Source: a virus. From it: a DNA stretch of 43,896 nt. The DNA lies in IMG/VR virus record IMGVR_UViG_3300033149_001657, positions 64,001 to 107,896 of that record; one strand, given 5' to 3'. Each line of letters opens with the position of its first letter. Position 1 is the stretch's first letter. Position numbers and translations under genes: made by a program. Positions 13,099-21,960 of the stretch are shown here, piece by piece. Below the pieces are notes generated by a model. It saw only the letters and a program-made list of their open reading frames with translations, had not been told where the DNA came from and ran no database searches.

Positions 13099-14078
13099 GG
13101 TAACCACTTCAGTATCTTCAGATCTATTGGAGACAGATGTACAGACGCTTTATGTGAAACATTAAATGTTTTGTAAGATTCCAGTAACATATCAAGATTT
13201 GAATACTTCGGATTCCATTTTAGCTCATGCCTAGCAGCTGAAATATCAAAATAGAAATTCCTATCAAGAGTCATGTAATGCCATTTGGCTACTGGAATAA
13301 ATGGATCCACCAATCTGCCAAAATATTTAACACAAGATGGAAGACATACTATCCTTGACTCTGAACCAACACCAGATATTAAATATGAAATATCTTCTTT
13401 GAGAGTACCAAATCTATTTGTGCCTAGATTAAAATCCTGGTAAAATCCTCTATAAATCATCAATTCTAATGCATCCACTAGATCATCTAGAGATAGTAGC
13501 TGAAATCTGTTGTTTCCATTCCCTATTAGATAGACATTCTTATTATTTCGTATCCAATACATCAAAAGATATAAAATTCCTAATCTATGTTTTCCTATTA
13601 CTGTTCTTGGTCTAACTATGGTAATATTGAAGTCTTCTACCTCCCTAGCAATCTCACAACATTGTTCAGCCAGTAGTTTTGATTTACCATATGGCTCTAT
13701 GGGTATGCGTTCTGAATATTCAGATAATGGACCTGGAGTTCCAGCGTATACAGCTGATGATGACACAAATATAAAGCGACTGACATCAGCGTTAACTGAC
13801 TTTGTAACAAGATCATCTGTTCCATAGGTATTGACTTTAAGATAGTCACCAAACTTCAACTTCTCGACTGGAAGCCTAGCTGCCAGATGATAGACCACAT
13901 CTATTTTCTCCAAGAGATCTTTGCTTATGTTTCTAAAGTCCGTCTTATAATGAGTAAGATTTGGGTGAGCAAAGGGTTTGTCTAGTAGATCCACTGTTAT
14001 TACACTGTGCTCGGTTACTAACTTTCTAGCAAGACTTGATCCTATAAAGCCTGAACCGCCAGTAATCAATATTCTCAA
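13095..14078 (-). CDS. NAD-dependent sugar epimerase/dehydratase (1)
   Basis: Extended short-chain dehydrogenase (SDR) of 327 residues acting on nucleotide or lipid-linked sugars. Rossmann motif GGSGFIG at the N terminus, HLAA at about 71, VSSSAVYAG, and the catalytic Tyr-x3-Lys as EPYGKSK (about 149-155). The initiator is a TTG whose upstream AGGAGAA lies in the end of the previous gene. It is the last enzyme of the glycan cassette. Specific substrate cannot be told; GalE-like or dehydratase functions are both possible. Confidence 0.85.
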   Translation of the reverse strand: MRILITGGSGFIGSSLARKLVTEHSVITVDLLDKPFAHPNLTHYKTDFRNISKDLLEKIDVVYHLAARLPVEKLKFGDYLKVNTYGTDDLVTKSVNADVSRFIFVSSSAVYAGTPGPLSEYSERIPIEPYGKSKLLAEQCCEIAREVEDFNITIVRPRTVIGKHRLGILYLLMYWIRNNKNVYLIGNGNNRFQLLSLDDLVDALELMIYRGFYQDFNLGTNRFGTLKEDISYLISGVGSESRIVCLPSCVKYFGRLVDPFIPVAKWHYMTLDRNFYFDISAARHELKWNPKYSNLDMLLESYKTFNVSHKASVHLSPIDLKILKWLP

Positions 14079-15043
14079 ATTAGTTCTTTTCTCCTACACC
14101 ATTTGATGGATTCTTTCATTCCCTCTCTCAACGAGAAACTTGGACTGTAACCCAGCTCTCTCCTAGCTTTAGAAATATCACATGCTATGTTGAGAGCCAT
14201 TTCTCCAGCTACATGAATATATGATGAGTATAATCTCATCTTTTGTAAGATCCTGTCTAGTAATCTACATCCAGATGAAATGAAAGATGGAAGATAAATA
14301 GGATCTATGTTAACATCAAGTAGCTCAGCTATAGTCTCATAGATTTCGAGTGTAGTGTACGGTCTCTCATCTGCTATCCAATATGTAGTATTCCATCTAT
14401 CCGTCTCTGATGCTAGGAGAATAGCATCTATTAGATTATCTATGTAAGTCATAGATCTAATATTCCTCCCATTACCAAAGATTATTGGTCTTCCAGACTT
14501 TATCATCCTAAACAGTTTGGTTTGTCTTTCTGGTTGATTTGGACCATAATACCAACATGGCTTCAATATTATTCCATCAATCTTTCTAGACTCCCAATAT
14601 CCTCTCAAATATTCCTCAGCTAACCATTTACTTCTACCATAAGCCAAGTATGGCTTCCTGAATGTTCCTTCATTCATAAGTATCTCATCTTCGGTATATC
14701 CAACAGATGAATTACTTGAGATAAAAATAAATTTCTTGACATTGTTGTGTTCACATGCCTTTAGCATGTTTAGAGTTCCCTGAGCATTTACTTCCATTAA
14801 TGTCTTTGGTCTAGCATGAATAACACCAGCTGCATGTATAACTAAATCAATATCCTTGGTTGCTTCAACCAAGGTATATATTTCTCTAACATCACCATTA
14901 ATCACATCAGCTTTCAATGGATTTGAAGAATTTCTTAGTACTAAGCATCTAAGATTCCAATCTTTATGTTCCTTAAGTATCCTCTCAACCAATCTTGTAC
15001 ACAACCAACCAGGATATCCTGTTACAAGAACTCGAAGATTCAT
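14075..15043 (-). CDS. NAD-dependent sugar epimerase/reductase (2)
   Basis: A second extended SDR, 322 residues from the ATG at 15043, which has GGAGGTGA just upstream overlapping the end of the GT2-phosphatase gene. The NAD loop reads VTGYPGWLC, keeping the first two glycines of GxxGxxG but with Cys for the third. HAAGV and ISSNSSVGY follow, and the catalytic Tyr-x3-Lys is YGRSK. With the neighbouring SDR it could perform a two-step epimerisation. In mycobacteria two enzymes convert decaprenyl-phospho-ribose to arabinose; the oxidase partner there is not an SDR, so the parallel is loose. Confidence 0.83.
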   Translation of the reverse strand: MNLRVLVTGYPGWLCTRLVERILKEHKDWNLRCLVLRNSSNPLKADVINGDVREIYTLVEATKDIDLVIHAAGVIHARPKTLMEVNAQGTLNMLKACEHNNVKKFIFISSNSSVGYTEDEILMNEGTFRKPYLAYGRSKWLAEEYLRGYWESRKIDGIILKPCWYYGPNQPERQTKLFRMIKSGRPIIFGNGRNIRSMTYIDNLIDAILLASETDRWNTTYWIADERPYTTLEIYETIAELLDVNIDPIYLPSFISSGCRLLDRILQKMRLYSSYIHVAGEMALNIACDISKARRELGYSPSFSLREGMKESIKWCRRKELI

Positions 15044-15047
15044 TCTT

Positions 15048-16103
15048 TCACCTCCTAATGTATTTCTCATACTCTCTAAGAGACCTGAACTGTTCTCTGG
15101 TTAGATATGCCTGAGGATGTCTATCCTTTAGAAACTTGTATGATTGAATCCATGACATTCCTAGAAACTTTATTAAATATCCACACACAACCATTACAGA
15201 TCTTCCCCTACCTTTATCACAAAATACCAATACATCTTTCTTGTATACTAGATTAGTAGTTAACACATCAACATACTTGTCCAGAATGAGTGGATGTATA
15301 TAAGATCCCTCTTCCATATGAAGTCTAGCATCTATCTCTATTGGAAATTCTTCATGTCCTTTCCCACCAACATATAAATGATTTAGAACTCTTGAATAGT
15401 TACTATTTGTGATATTTCGTATTCTTGAAACTAAGAATCCAAATATCAAATCTTTCTTATCCTCGTACCAAATCTTCAGTAATCCAATAAATGTAGATAT
15501 CCCAGACTTTAATAAATTAGTAAATATTTTGCTCTTGCCATATTGTCTAGAATAGTGATGGATAGGAATCTCTTTGATGTCATATCCGTACTTATCTGCC
15601 ATAAGACAAAGTTCTGTGAGTGGAGTATACTCGAGTTTATTAAGGCTCATTATAATCCAAAGTAGATCTTTCTTTATTAGTTTATAACCACAGTTACTAT
15701 CTCTAAGATTTATACCAAATAAAAATCTAGTTATCAAATTCATAATTCTTGAAAATAGGATTCTAAGGAAACTGTCTTTTCTATCAACCTTAGCTCCAGT
15801 AACTAGATCTCCGTCAATTTCAAATATAGATCTGTCTATCTTATACTGACCATCACCATCCATAACTAGAATTTTATCATAAGAAGCAGCTGCACATCCA
15901 TCCTGAATTGATCTCATATATCCAAGATCTCTTTCGTGTTTAATTAGAACAGCTGGATACCTACTAGCTATCTCCACTGTTCTGTCTGTAGATGCATTGT
16001 CAACTACTATAATTTCTTTAATTTTATTGTATTTCATAGCATCTTCTATTACACTATCAATGCTCTCCTCCTCATTCTTGACTGGTATAACCAAAGATAT
16101 CAT
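15048..16103 (-). CDS. GT2 glycosyltransferase fused to DSP phosphatase
   Basis: Two domains in 351 residues. Residues 1-210 are a polyprenyl-phosphate sugar transferase-like GT2 (DPM1 type): SLVIPVKNEEESI, VVDNASTDRT and the metal-binding DGDG (82-85), then a DSNCGYK stretch. Residues about 240-351 resemble a dual-specificity phosphatase: VGGKGHE, then VFCDKGRGRSVMVVCGYL with the Cys-x5-Arg loop at Cys295-Arg301, then GMSWIQSYKFLKDRHP. The usual His before the Cys is Phe. Start ATG 16103 overlaps the UbiA-like gene stop (ATGA) with GGAGGT upstream. The phosphatase might remove the 5-phosphate left by the UbiA-like phosphoribosyltransferase; this is inference. A protein phosphatase role remains possible. 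Confidence 0.82.
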   Translation of the reverse strand: MISLVIPVKNEEESIDSVIEDAMKYNKIKEIIVVDNASTDRTVEIASRYPAVLIKHERDLGYMRSIQDGCAAASYDKILVMDGDGQYKIDRSIFEIDGDLVTGAKVDRKDSFLRILFSRIMNLITRFLFGINLRDSNCGYKLIKKDLLWIIMSLNKLEYTPLTELCLMADKYGYDIKEIPIHHYSRQYGKSKIFTNLLKSGISTFIGLLKIWYEDKKDLIFGFLVSRIRNITNSNYSRVLNHLYVGGKGHEEFPIEIDARLHMEEGSYIHPLILDKYVDVLTTNLVYKKDVLVFCDKGRGRSVMVVCGYLIKFLGMSWIQSYKFLKDRHPQAYLTREQFRSLREYEKYIRR

Positions 16104-16933
16104 ACAATACCTCCTATTCCCAACAAGATAATTGAACAAGTAATAATGAACATATATCTAAACATTTTGTCTTTAAACAGAGCTTGTGGATTTCTTATCT
16201 TATATGGATCTCTACTCATTAACATAAGGTACCTTCCTATTAAATATGAAATCAAAGGCAGAATATAGATCGAAGTTTGTCCAAGAACAATCAACATAAA
16301 AACCATAAACATAGCACAATTGACAAGTAGTAACTTCTCTAACAATACAACATATTCTCCAGTAAGAATAGCTCTATGTTTATACGATCTATCTTTAAGT
16401 AACTTATACTCTCCTATTCTCTTACCAGATGACATCATCATAGCAAATAAAAAGATACATGCCAACAAATAATTATCTGGTTCAATATTAGTAACTAAGT
16501 ATCCTTGAAGTACTCTAAAGACATAATTGTTAGAGAGAGATATGATATCCAACAATTCATATTTCTTAAATATGAAGTTATACAATGAACCATTAATGAA
16601 AATACAGAAGACAAATGTCAATGGTACCTTTATACTAATAATCAATAAAGGCAAAAGCAGAATCATTAAATAAACAAGAGCTCTGTCTTGTAATATCTCT
16701 CCAGAAGCTATAGGTCTATGTTGTTTCTCTGGATTTATTCTGTCACTATCGTAATCACATAAATCGTTTATAATATAGATAATTCCAGACATAATACATA
16801 ATGAGATAAATGACAATATAAGTAAAGGATAGTTACTAACATTCAGAATGTCTCCTGATAATAAAAGAGGTAAAAATACCAGAACATTCTTGTACCATTG
16901 TTCTGGTCTGAGGACTCTGAGATACTTGTTCAT
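16100..16933 (-). CDS. UbiA-family, DPPR-synthase-like prenyltransferase
   Basis: Integral membrane enzyme, 277 residues with about eight hydrophobic helices. LRPEQWYKNVLVFLPLL at the N terminus and NDLCDYDSDRINPEKQHRPIASG (56-78, the N-D-x-x-D metal site) are the signature of the UbiA branch that includes decaprenyl-phosphate phosphoribosyltransferase. That enzyme moves 5-phosphoribose from PRPP to a polyprenyl phosphate, giving the lipid-linked pentose used for arabinose in mycobacteria. It sits next to glycosyltransferases and epimerases and overlaps the GT2-phosphatase gene by four bases, which supports a lipid-linked sugar role. Other UbiA substrates cannot be excluded. Confidence 0.8.
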   Translation of the reverse strand: MNKYLRVLRPEQWYKNVLVFLPLLLSGDILNVSNYPLLILSFISLCIMSGIIYIINDLCDYDSDRINPEKQHRPIASGEILQDRALVYLMILLLPLLIISIKVPLTFVFCIFINGSLYNFIFKKYELLDIISLSNNYVFRVLQGYLVTNIEPDNYLLACIFLFAMMMSSGKRIGEYKLLKDRSYKHRAILTGEYVVLLEKLLLVNCAMFMVFMLIVLGQTSIYILPLISYLIGRYLMLMSRDPYKIRNPQALFKDKMFRYMFIITCSIILLGIGGIV

Positions 16934-17674
16934 CTATTCACCACCAAACAACCAGTTTACAAATCCATTATCATCAATCTCATATGACTTTGATACCTCC
17001 CGTTCTCTACGTTTCTCGCTATATCTTGAAGTTAGAACTGTATGCCCACAAGCTTCAAATGATCTCTCTTTCTCTCTTATATGAAATATTTCACGAGTTC
17101 TACCTATATGATAAAATTTATACCTAGAGACTTTACACTCAATCTGTTTCGTGAAAATTGGAATCTCATCATGTGCAGAACCTTCCTTAGCATGAAAAAG
17201 AATAGAACCAGTTGGAAAAAATCTTACAAAAGGTCCTTCTGTCCCTAAAGTTCTAAATGGTTTTAAAGAGACTATTTCTTCTCTCGGTATCATCCACACA
17301 CAATCACTCTTCATTAGTTCTTCAAAACAATTCTTTGGATCTGGATATATTATTTCGTCTAAATATCCCAATAGCGTCCATTCTCTATCTGACAATAGTA
17401 GTAAATAATTCCAGTTAGCCCAGAATCTCTTGTGATATCCAAAATTAAATGATGGTCTTGAAATTAACATTATGTCTAATTCTTTTCTGTCTTGTAGTCT
17501 TTTAATATATGTTACACTGCCATCTACACTTCCATCATCTAAAATTATCCATGTATCAGCAAACTTTCTAAGATATTTGTAATATATTGGAAGAATTGAA
17601 ATTTCATTATAACATAAGCTAACTACACATATACCAGGTTCAATTCTTCCTGGTACTCTGTAATTAAAGCTCAT
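16934..17674 (-). CDS. GT2-type glycosyltransferase
   Basis: 246 residues with a GT-A fold start: ICVVSLCYNEISILPIYYKYLRKFADTWIILDDGSVDGS, where ILDDGS is the nucleotide-binding strand of family 2 enzymes, and LGYLDEIIYPDP takes the place of the DxD metal motif (D-E). The C-terminal part carries many charged residues and no membrane helix. It overlaps the GT4 gene upstream (ATGA) and abuts the UbiA-like gene. Donor and acceptor are unknown. Confidence 0.75.
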   Translation of the reverse strand: MSFNYRVPGRIEPGICVVSLCYNEISILPIYYKYLRKFADTWIILDDGSVDGSVTYIKRLQDRKELDIMLISRPSFNFGYHKRFWANWNYLLLLSDREWTLLGYLDEIIYPDPKNCFEELMKSDCVWMIPREEIVSLKPFRTLGTEGPFVRFFPTGSILFHAKEGSAHDEIPIFTKQIECKVSRYKFYHIGRTREIFHIREKERSFEACGHTVLTSRYSEKRREREVSKSYEIDDNGFVNWLFGGE

Positions 17675-18720
17675 TCACATACTTCCCTCAGTATGTTCTC
17701 TACTTTTTGTCCATATATTTCCCATGTAAGATTTTGCTTTATCCAATCCCTATTCTTTGGTAACTCTATTTCTCCTTTATAGAGATTATAAATTACATTC
17801 TCGTATGCGTCAGATACTAAAGCCAATTTGTGTCTAGTTACTAAGTCTGTAAATGGAGCTTCTGGTGATACAATAACATTACACTCCATAGCCATAGCTT
17901 GAAATGCAGATAGAAATCCTCCCTGTTGCCTATATGGAATCACTACTACATTTGATCTAGCATAAATATCACGTAATGTCTCCCTTCCAATTTTGTTGTG
18001 AATTATAATATCATTGATGTTGTGTTGTTTTACAGTATTAATTATCATTTCTGCATATTTTGTATTTGTCATCCCAGTAAACACTATCTTTATGTTAGGT
18101 ATCTTATCTTTGAGTCTATAATACATTAAAAGTGTTCTAAACTGATTTTTAAACGGAGAGAACCATCCTGGATGAACCACTAGGAAATCATTATTTGAGA
18201 TTCCAAGCTCATTCTCAGCATTCTCTATATTAGCCTTTGACCTATCGAATAGATCTGAATCTATTCCAAATGGAATGACTACTGAATCCATGCCATAGAA
18301 CTCTTTAACTCTTCTCCTATTAAACTCAGAAAACACTATTATCTTATCTACAGACTCGACTACTACGTTCCTGTCATAGTGTGACAAGTATGATCCCCAT
18401 AGTACATATTCTGGCAGCTCATTGTGATTCCATACGTGTGGATGAATCTTAGGATACAATAGTGTCTCTACTGGGTGATTATGAGAATTGATTACATCAT
18501 AGTCACTGAAATTGTTCTGTACAAACTGATTCATCTGTTTAAGTGACTTTGAAATACTTAGTTTTATCCCATTCAGATCATCTTTAACATTTTCAGACAT
18601 CGCTAAAGTATTAATTGTTACTTCATGTCCTCTAGACAAAAGATAGTTACTAAGTTTTACTATAGCTAGCTCAGCTCCTCCATAAATCTCAAATGAAGGA
18701 TGTAATATTAATAGATTCAT
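17671..18720 (-). CDS. GT4-type glycosyltransferase (1)
   Basis: GT-B fold retaining glycosyltransferase, 349 residues. The N-terminal acceptor domain starts LLILHPSFEIYGGAELAIVKLSNYLLSRGHEV, with the GGAE loop usual in family 4. The C-terminal donor domain has VHPGWFSPFKNQ and PYRQQGGFLSAFQAMAMECNVIVSPE, equivalent to the E-x7-E region though the first Glu is Gln/Gly here. Overlaps both neighbours by four bases. Likely adds a sugar from a nucleotide-sugar donor to the cassette's glycan. Confidence 0.83.
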   Translation of the reverse strand: MNLLILHPSFEIYGGAELAIVKLSNYLLSRGHEVTINTLAMSENVKDDLNGIKLSISKSLKQMNQFVQNNFSDYDVINSHNHPVETLLYPKIHPHVWNHNELPEYVLWGSYLSHYDRNVVVESVDKIIVFSEFNRRRVKEFYGMDSVVIPFGIDSDLFDRSKANIENAENELGISNNDFLVVHPGWFSPFKNQFRTLLMYYRLKDKIPNIKIVFTGMTNTKYAEMIINTVKQHNINDIIIHNKIGRETLRDIYARSNVVVIPYRQQGGFLSAFQAMAMECNVIVSPEAPFTDLVTRHKLALVSDAYENVIYNLYKGEIELPKNRDWIKQNLTWEIYGQKVENILREVCE

Positions 18721-20627
18721 TTCTCATCAACTGCCTTATGTACTTTATGACCTCTCCATTCATATACGGGACAATCAATACAATATTCAGGTAATCTGTT
18801 CTGAATTAGCAGCTGTCTTAAATGTCTGTATCTTGAACCATACCATATCTTTCTAAAGTCCTTAGCTTCAAATATGTTACCCATTCTCATAGACTGTTCC
18901 CATCTCCTTCTGTTGCCTTCATGCTGAGCACAGCATGTAATGACATCTCCATTAACTAAGAAGAATGGCTGAAAAAGAGCCACACATCTGTTCAGTGGTG
19001 GTAGTCTACCGAGAGCTGGTTGATTAACAGATACTCTGATCCCTTCCTCATTAGCTTTCTCAATTATGTCTTGCCTTAGAGATTCTGGTATTTCCATGTA
19101 AAAATCCTCTATCTCTGGATATTTATGGAGCAGTCTGTTATAGAACACAAAGTCAACGTTCAACTGCTTAGCAAGCTCTATTGCTTTCAATGCCTCATGT
19201 TGATTTATCTTGTTGATGACAAAGTGAATACCTATCGATGGGAATGCAGACTTCATCTTTTTCCTAGCATTCTGTAAATGTCTTAGTCCGTCCAGCATCT
19301 TGTCCCATTTGTGTCCTACCCTGAAGTTTTCATATGTCTCTTTAGTAGCTGCATCTAATGATATTATGATCCGTTCCACTCCATACTTTACCAATTTCTC
19401 AGCTCTCTCTTTGGTAATAAACTGCATGTTGTCGTATTGCTCAAAGAATACTCCTCTCTCCTTGATGTATCTAATACAGTCTAGAAAAATTGGATTTGTC
19501 CAAGCTTCACCTATTCCTGTGAATGACATCTGAGCTAGATCTGGAAAATTGTTCATAATAAGAAGAAACTCTTTCCAACTCATCAATCTAGGTTCTTCTT
19601 CAAGATAGGTTCTCTCACACATTCTACACTTGAATGGACATATATTGGATAATTCAACTTCAATGTATCTTGGATACATTTCAGTAGCATACATCAACTT
19701 TATCTTCATCCTATCAGTTGTACAAAAAAACATGTTCATGTCATGAAATTTATAACACCATTCAAGTCCTTTCCTTGTATGTACTGGATTGGAATTGAAT
19801 TCTTTAAGAGCATTAATATCTATCATAGTACTGAAATTGTTGTAGATTAGATGATAGTAACTATCTTTTTTACGTCTTTCATACGGGACTAGTGGAAATG
19901 AATTGTCTACCCATCCATCTGGATAATAGCCAAGCTCTCTAGGAGGAGGTAGCTTAGCTATTCCATAACTCAATAGATCTACATGTTTAACATCTAACTT
20001 TGGATTTGCAACTATGTCGTATCCCATACTTCTAGCATTATAGAAAAAACTAAGGATATTGGCATTTACTGGAGTCAAAAGAAATGGTTCTCTAGCAGCT
20101 AACCATGAAGTTCCTACACAATCTACCTCAAATGGAAAGCTAGCTATAGGTGGAGACTTAGGAGAGAATCTAGCATTGTCTATCCTGAAGCTCCAAGTAT
20201 CATAAAAGTAACTATTATCTTCATTCCAAATATATGGAGCTACTATGTCAGCATCTACCATTAGAAGTCTTTCTATATAGTCATCTGGAAATTCACACAT
20301 ATGAGTATCCATCATAAGAAAGTAATCCTCACTGTCACTCATCAAATTCTGGAAATCATCTATAACACAACCAGCTCCATGAGTACCATATAGTTTCAAC
20401 AGATTGTTTCTTGGTTCCTTGTACACCTCGATCTTGAAGTCAGAATTACTCTTGAAGTCCTTTATTTTATTCAGAGTATGATCATTACTATCTCCATATA
20501 TGAATACAAGTCTAAGATTATTGTGTGGATAAGATAAAGTCATTAGATTACCTGTGAAGTCATCTAACCATTGCTCTGCATTCTTAACCATGATTCCTAC
20601 CATTATATCTGCTTCTTTGGAACTCAT
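18717..20627 (-). CDS. Glycosyltransferase-radical SAM/SPASM fusion
   Basis: 636 residues, two enzymes in one chain. Residues 1-250 look like an Anp1/GT62- or GT2-like transferase: IMVGIMVKNAEQWLDDF, LMTLSYPHNNLRLVFIYGDSNDHT and a metal-site strand LMMDTHMCEFP. Residues about 318-636 are a radical SAM enzyme: Cys330-x3-Cys334-x2-Cys337 (NICPFKCRMCE), FTGIGEA, ISLDAAT, and a C-terminal SPASM-like cysteine set (VITCCAQH, YCIDCPVYEW). The radical SAM half needs an Fe-S cluster and SAM, and may modify a peptide or a sugar. This direct fusion is one I do not recall. It contains one exact GATAGTWACTATC site. Confidence 0.85.
   Translation of the reverse strand: MSSKEADIMVGIMVKNAEQWLDDFTGNLMTLSYPHNNLRLVFIYGDSNDHTLNKIKDFKSNSDFKIEVYKEPRNNLLKLYGTHGAGCVIDDFQNLMSDSEDYFLMMDTHMCEFPDDYIERLLMVDADIVAPYIWNEDNSYFYDTWSFRIDNARFSPKSPPIASFPFEVDCVGTSWLAAREPFLLTPVNANILSFFYNARSMGYDIVANPKLDVKHVDLLSYGIAKLPPPRELGYYPDGWVDNSFPLVPYERRKKDSYYHLIYNNFSTMIDINALKEFNSNPVHTRKGLEWCYKFHDMNMFFCTTDRMKIKLMYATEMYPRYIEVELSNICPFKCRMCERTYLEEEPRLMSWKEFLLIMNNFPDLAQMSFTGIGEAWTNPIFLDCIRYIKERGVFFEQYDNMQFITKERAEKLVKYGVERIIISLDAATKETYENFRVGHKWDKMLDGLRHLQNARKKMKSAFPSIGIHFVINKINQHEALKAIELAKQLNVDFVFYNRLLHKYPEIEDFYMEIPESLRQDIIEKANEEGIRVSVNQPALGRLPPLNRCVALFQPFFLVNGDVITCCAQHEGNRRRWEQSMRMGNIFEAKDFRKIWYGSRYRHLRQLLIQNRLPEYCIDCPVYEWRGHKVHKAVDEK
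19853..19865. repeat. GATAGTWACTATC palindrome, exact copy 4
   Basis: Exact copy inside the GT-radical SAM gene, coding Asp-Ser-Tyr-Tyr. Confidence 0.75.
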
Positions 20628-21856
20628 ATCAATCGCCTATCAGCAACATTCCTACTGGAATGTAGATCCTCCATGACATTATCAAAGAACGGAACCCACT
20701 CCTTCTCAACTAGTTTGTTCCAATCAAAGCGTCTAGCAAACTTTATGGATTTCTTAGAATATCTACTTCTTTGCTTATCATTGAAATAAGACTTCTCTAG
20801 AGCTTCAGCTATATCATAAGGATCCACCATTGACGAGATGGCACCTATGGGAGTGTAAGTATACATCTTTGGCTTAACCAACCATCCACGTCCTTTGACT
20901 AGTTCAGTCATACTTGAGAAGTCATTAGATATAGCTGGAGTACCACATGCCATTCCCTCCAATATTGGAATGCCAAAACCTTCTCTTCTAGAACAATAAA
21001 GCTGAACATCCATAGCATTGTATATTGTACATAGATTCTCCTCTTTAATACCAGTCTCGAATATCATTGGATTCTGGAGGATAACTACGTTTCCTAGCTT
21101 ATATTTTCTTACCAACATTCTAATGTCTATTCCTCTTGGATCTGAAGGATTGGTATATATAAAATATTTTACATCCGATTCTTTTACATCTGGGTTGTTG
21201 TCTAGAAATATTCTTAGAGCCATTATGTGTTCTCCCCATGACTTTCTACTTTCCTTGTCAGAGTTAGCTGCTGTTGTTCCAAACAAGAACACATCTGGTG
21301 GTAGTCCTACTTCTTCCTTAGCCAGTCTCTTGTTCATTGGTTTGTACACAGATGTATCTACACCATGATAGATTACTTTATCATATTTTACTGGTGGATC
21401 ATATGATTCCCATTCATTCTTCTGGAAATAAGTAGGAGACACTCTATAATCATAGGCTCTAATTAAGTTCTGTATTTCTTCTGGATAGTTTACATGATCC
21501 AATGGTCCATATGTCATTGTTGTAGGTAGCTTAGTAGGGAACCAATCGAATGCCCAAGGATCACTCATTAGACAAGCTATGTTAGCTTTTATTGAATTGT
21601 AGTAATGTATACAACTATTCTCTCCAAACCTGCCATTCTTGGATGGAAAGTGAGGTACTCCATTTATTACTATTACTCCACCTGGTTCTATTCCATAGTA
21701 AGCCGATACATATACATTGAATCCATGTTTTACAAGTCCACTTGTAATGTACCTAGTAACTATCCCGTAGCCAGACCTTATATGACTTGCCACACTATGC
21801 CATAATATTCTAAATCTTGATCTCTTCTTTAGCTGAGATTTGTTCTCCTCACTCAT
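20624..21856 (-). CDS. GT4-type glycosyltransferase (2)
   Basis: 410 residues, GT-B fold. Early SGYGIVTRYITSGLVKHGFNVYVS is the acceptor-domain glycine loop; VIYHGVDTSVYKP is the typical interdomain strand; REGFGIPILEGMACGTPAISND holds the E-x7-E catalytic/donor motif. First gene of the glycan cassette, divergent from the plus-strand nuclease gene. A TAATTTAATA stretch about 29 bases before the ATG may be its TATA box. Confidence 0.85.
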   Translation of the reverse strand: MSEENKSQLKKRSRFRILWHSVASHIRSGYGIVTRYITSGLVKHGFNVYVSAYYGIEPGGVIVINGVPHFPSKNGRFGENSCIHYYNSIKANIACLMSDPWAFDWFPTKLPTTMTYGPLDHVNYPEEIQNLIRAYDYRVSPTYFQKNEWESYDPPVKYDKVIYHGVDTSVYKPMNKRLAKEEVGLPPDVFLFGTTAANSDKESRKSWGEHIMALRIFLDNNPDVKESDVKYFIYTNPSDPRGIDIRMLVRKYKLGNVVILQNPMIFETGIKEENLCTIYNAMDVQLYCSRREGFGIPILEGMACGTPAISNDFSSMTELVKGRGWLVKPKMYTYTPIGAISSMVDPYDIAEALEKSYFNDKQRSRYSKKSIKFARRFDWNKLVEKEWVPFFDNVMEDLHSSRNVADRRLI

Positions 21857-21878
21857 TTACTCTTCACTCTTGTTCAGT

Positions 21879-21912
21879 ATTAAATTATCTTCTAAAGGAT
21901 AACTTTATAAAG
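21879..21912. promoter_or_regulatory. Divergent promoter region
   Basis: The 98 bases between opposing genes hold ATTAAATT (21879-21886), suited to the minus-strand glycan cassette, and CTTTATAAAG (21903-21912), itself a palindrome and a good TATA box for the plus-strand nuclease gene. Confidence 0.4.
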
Positions 21913-21960
21913 GTAGTCTTAGAAAAATAATAGAAATTTGGAAAGAAAGGAGGAATGAAG

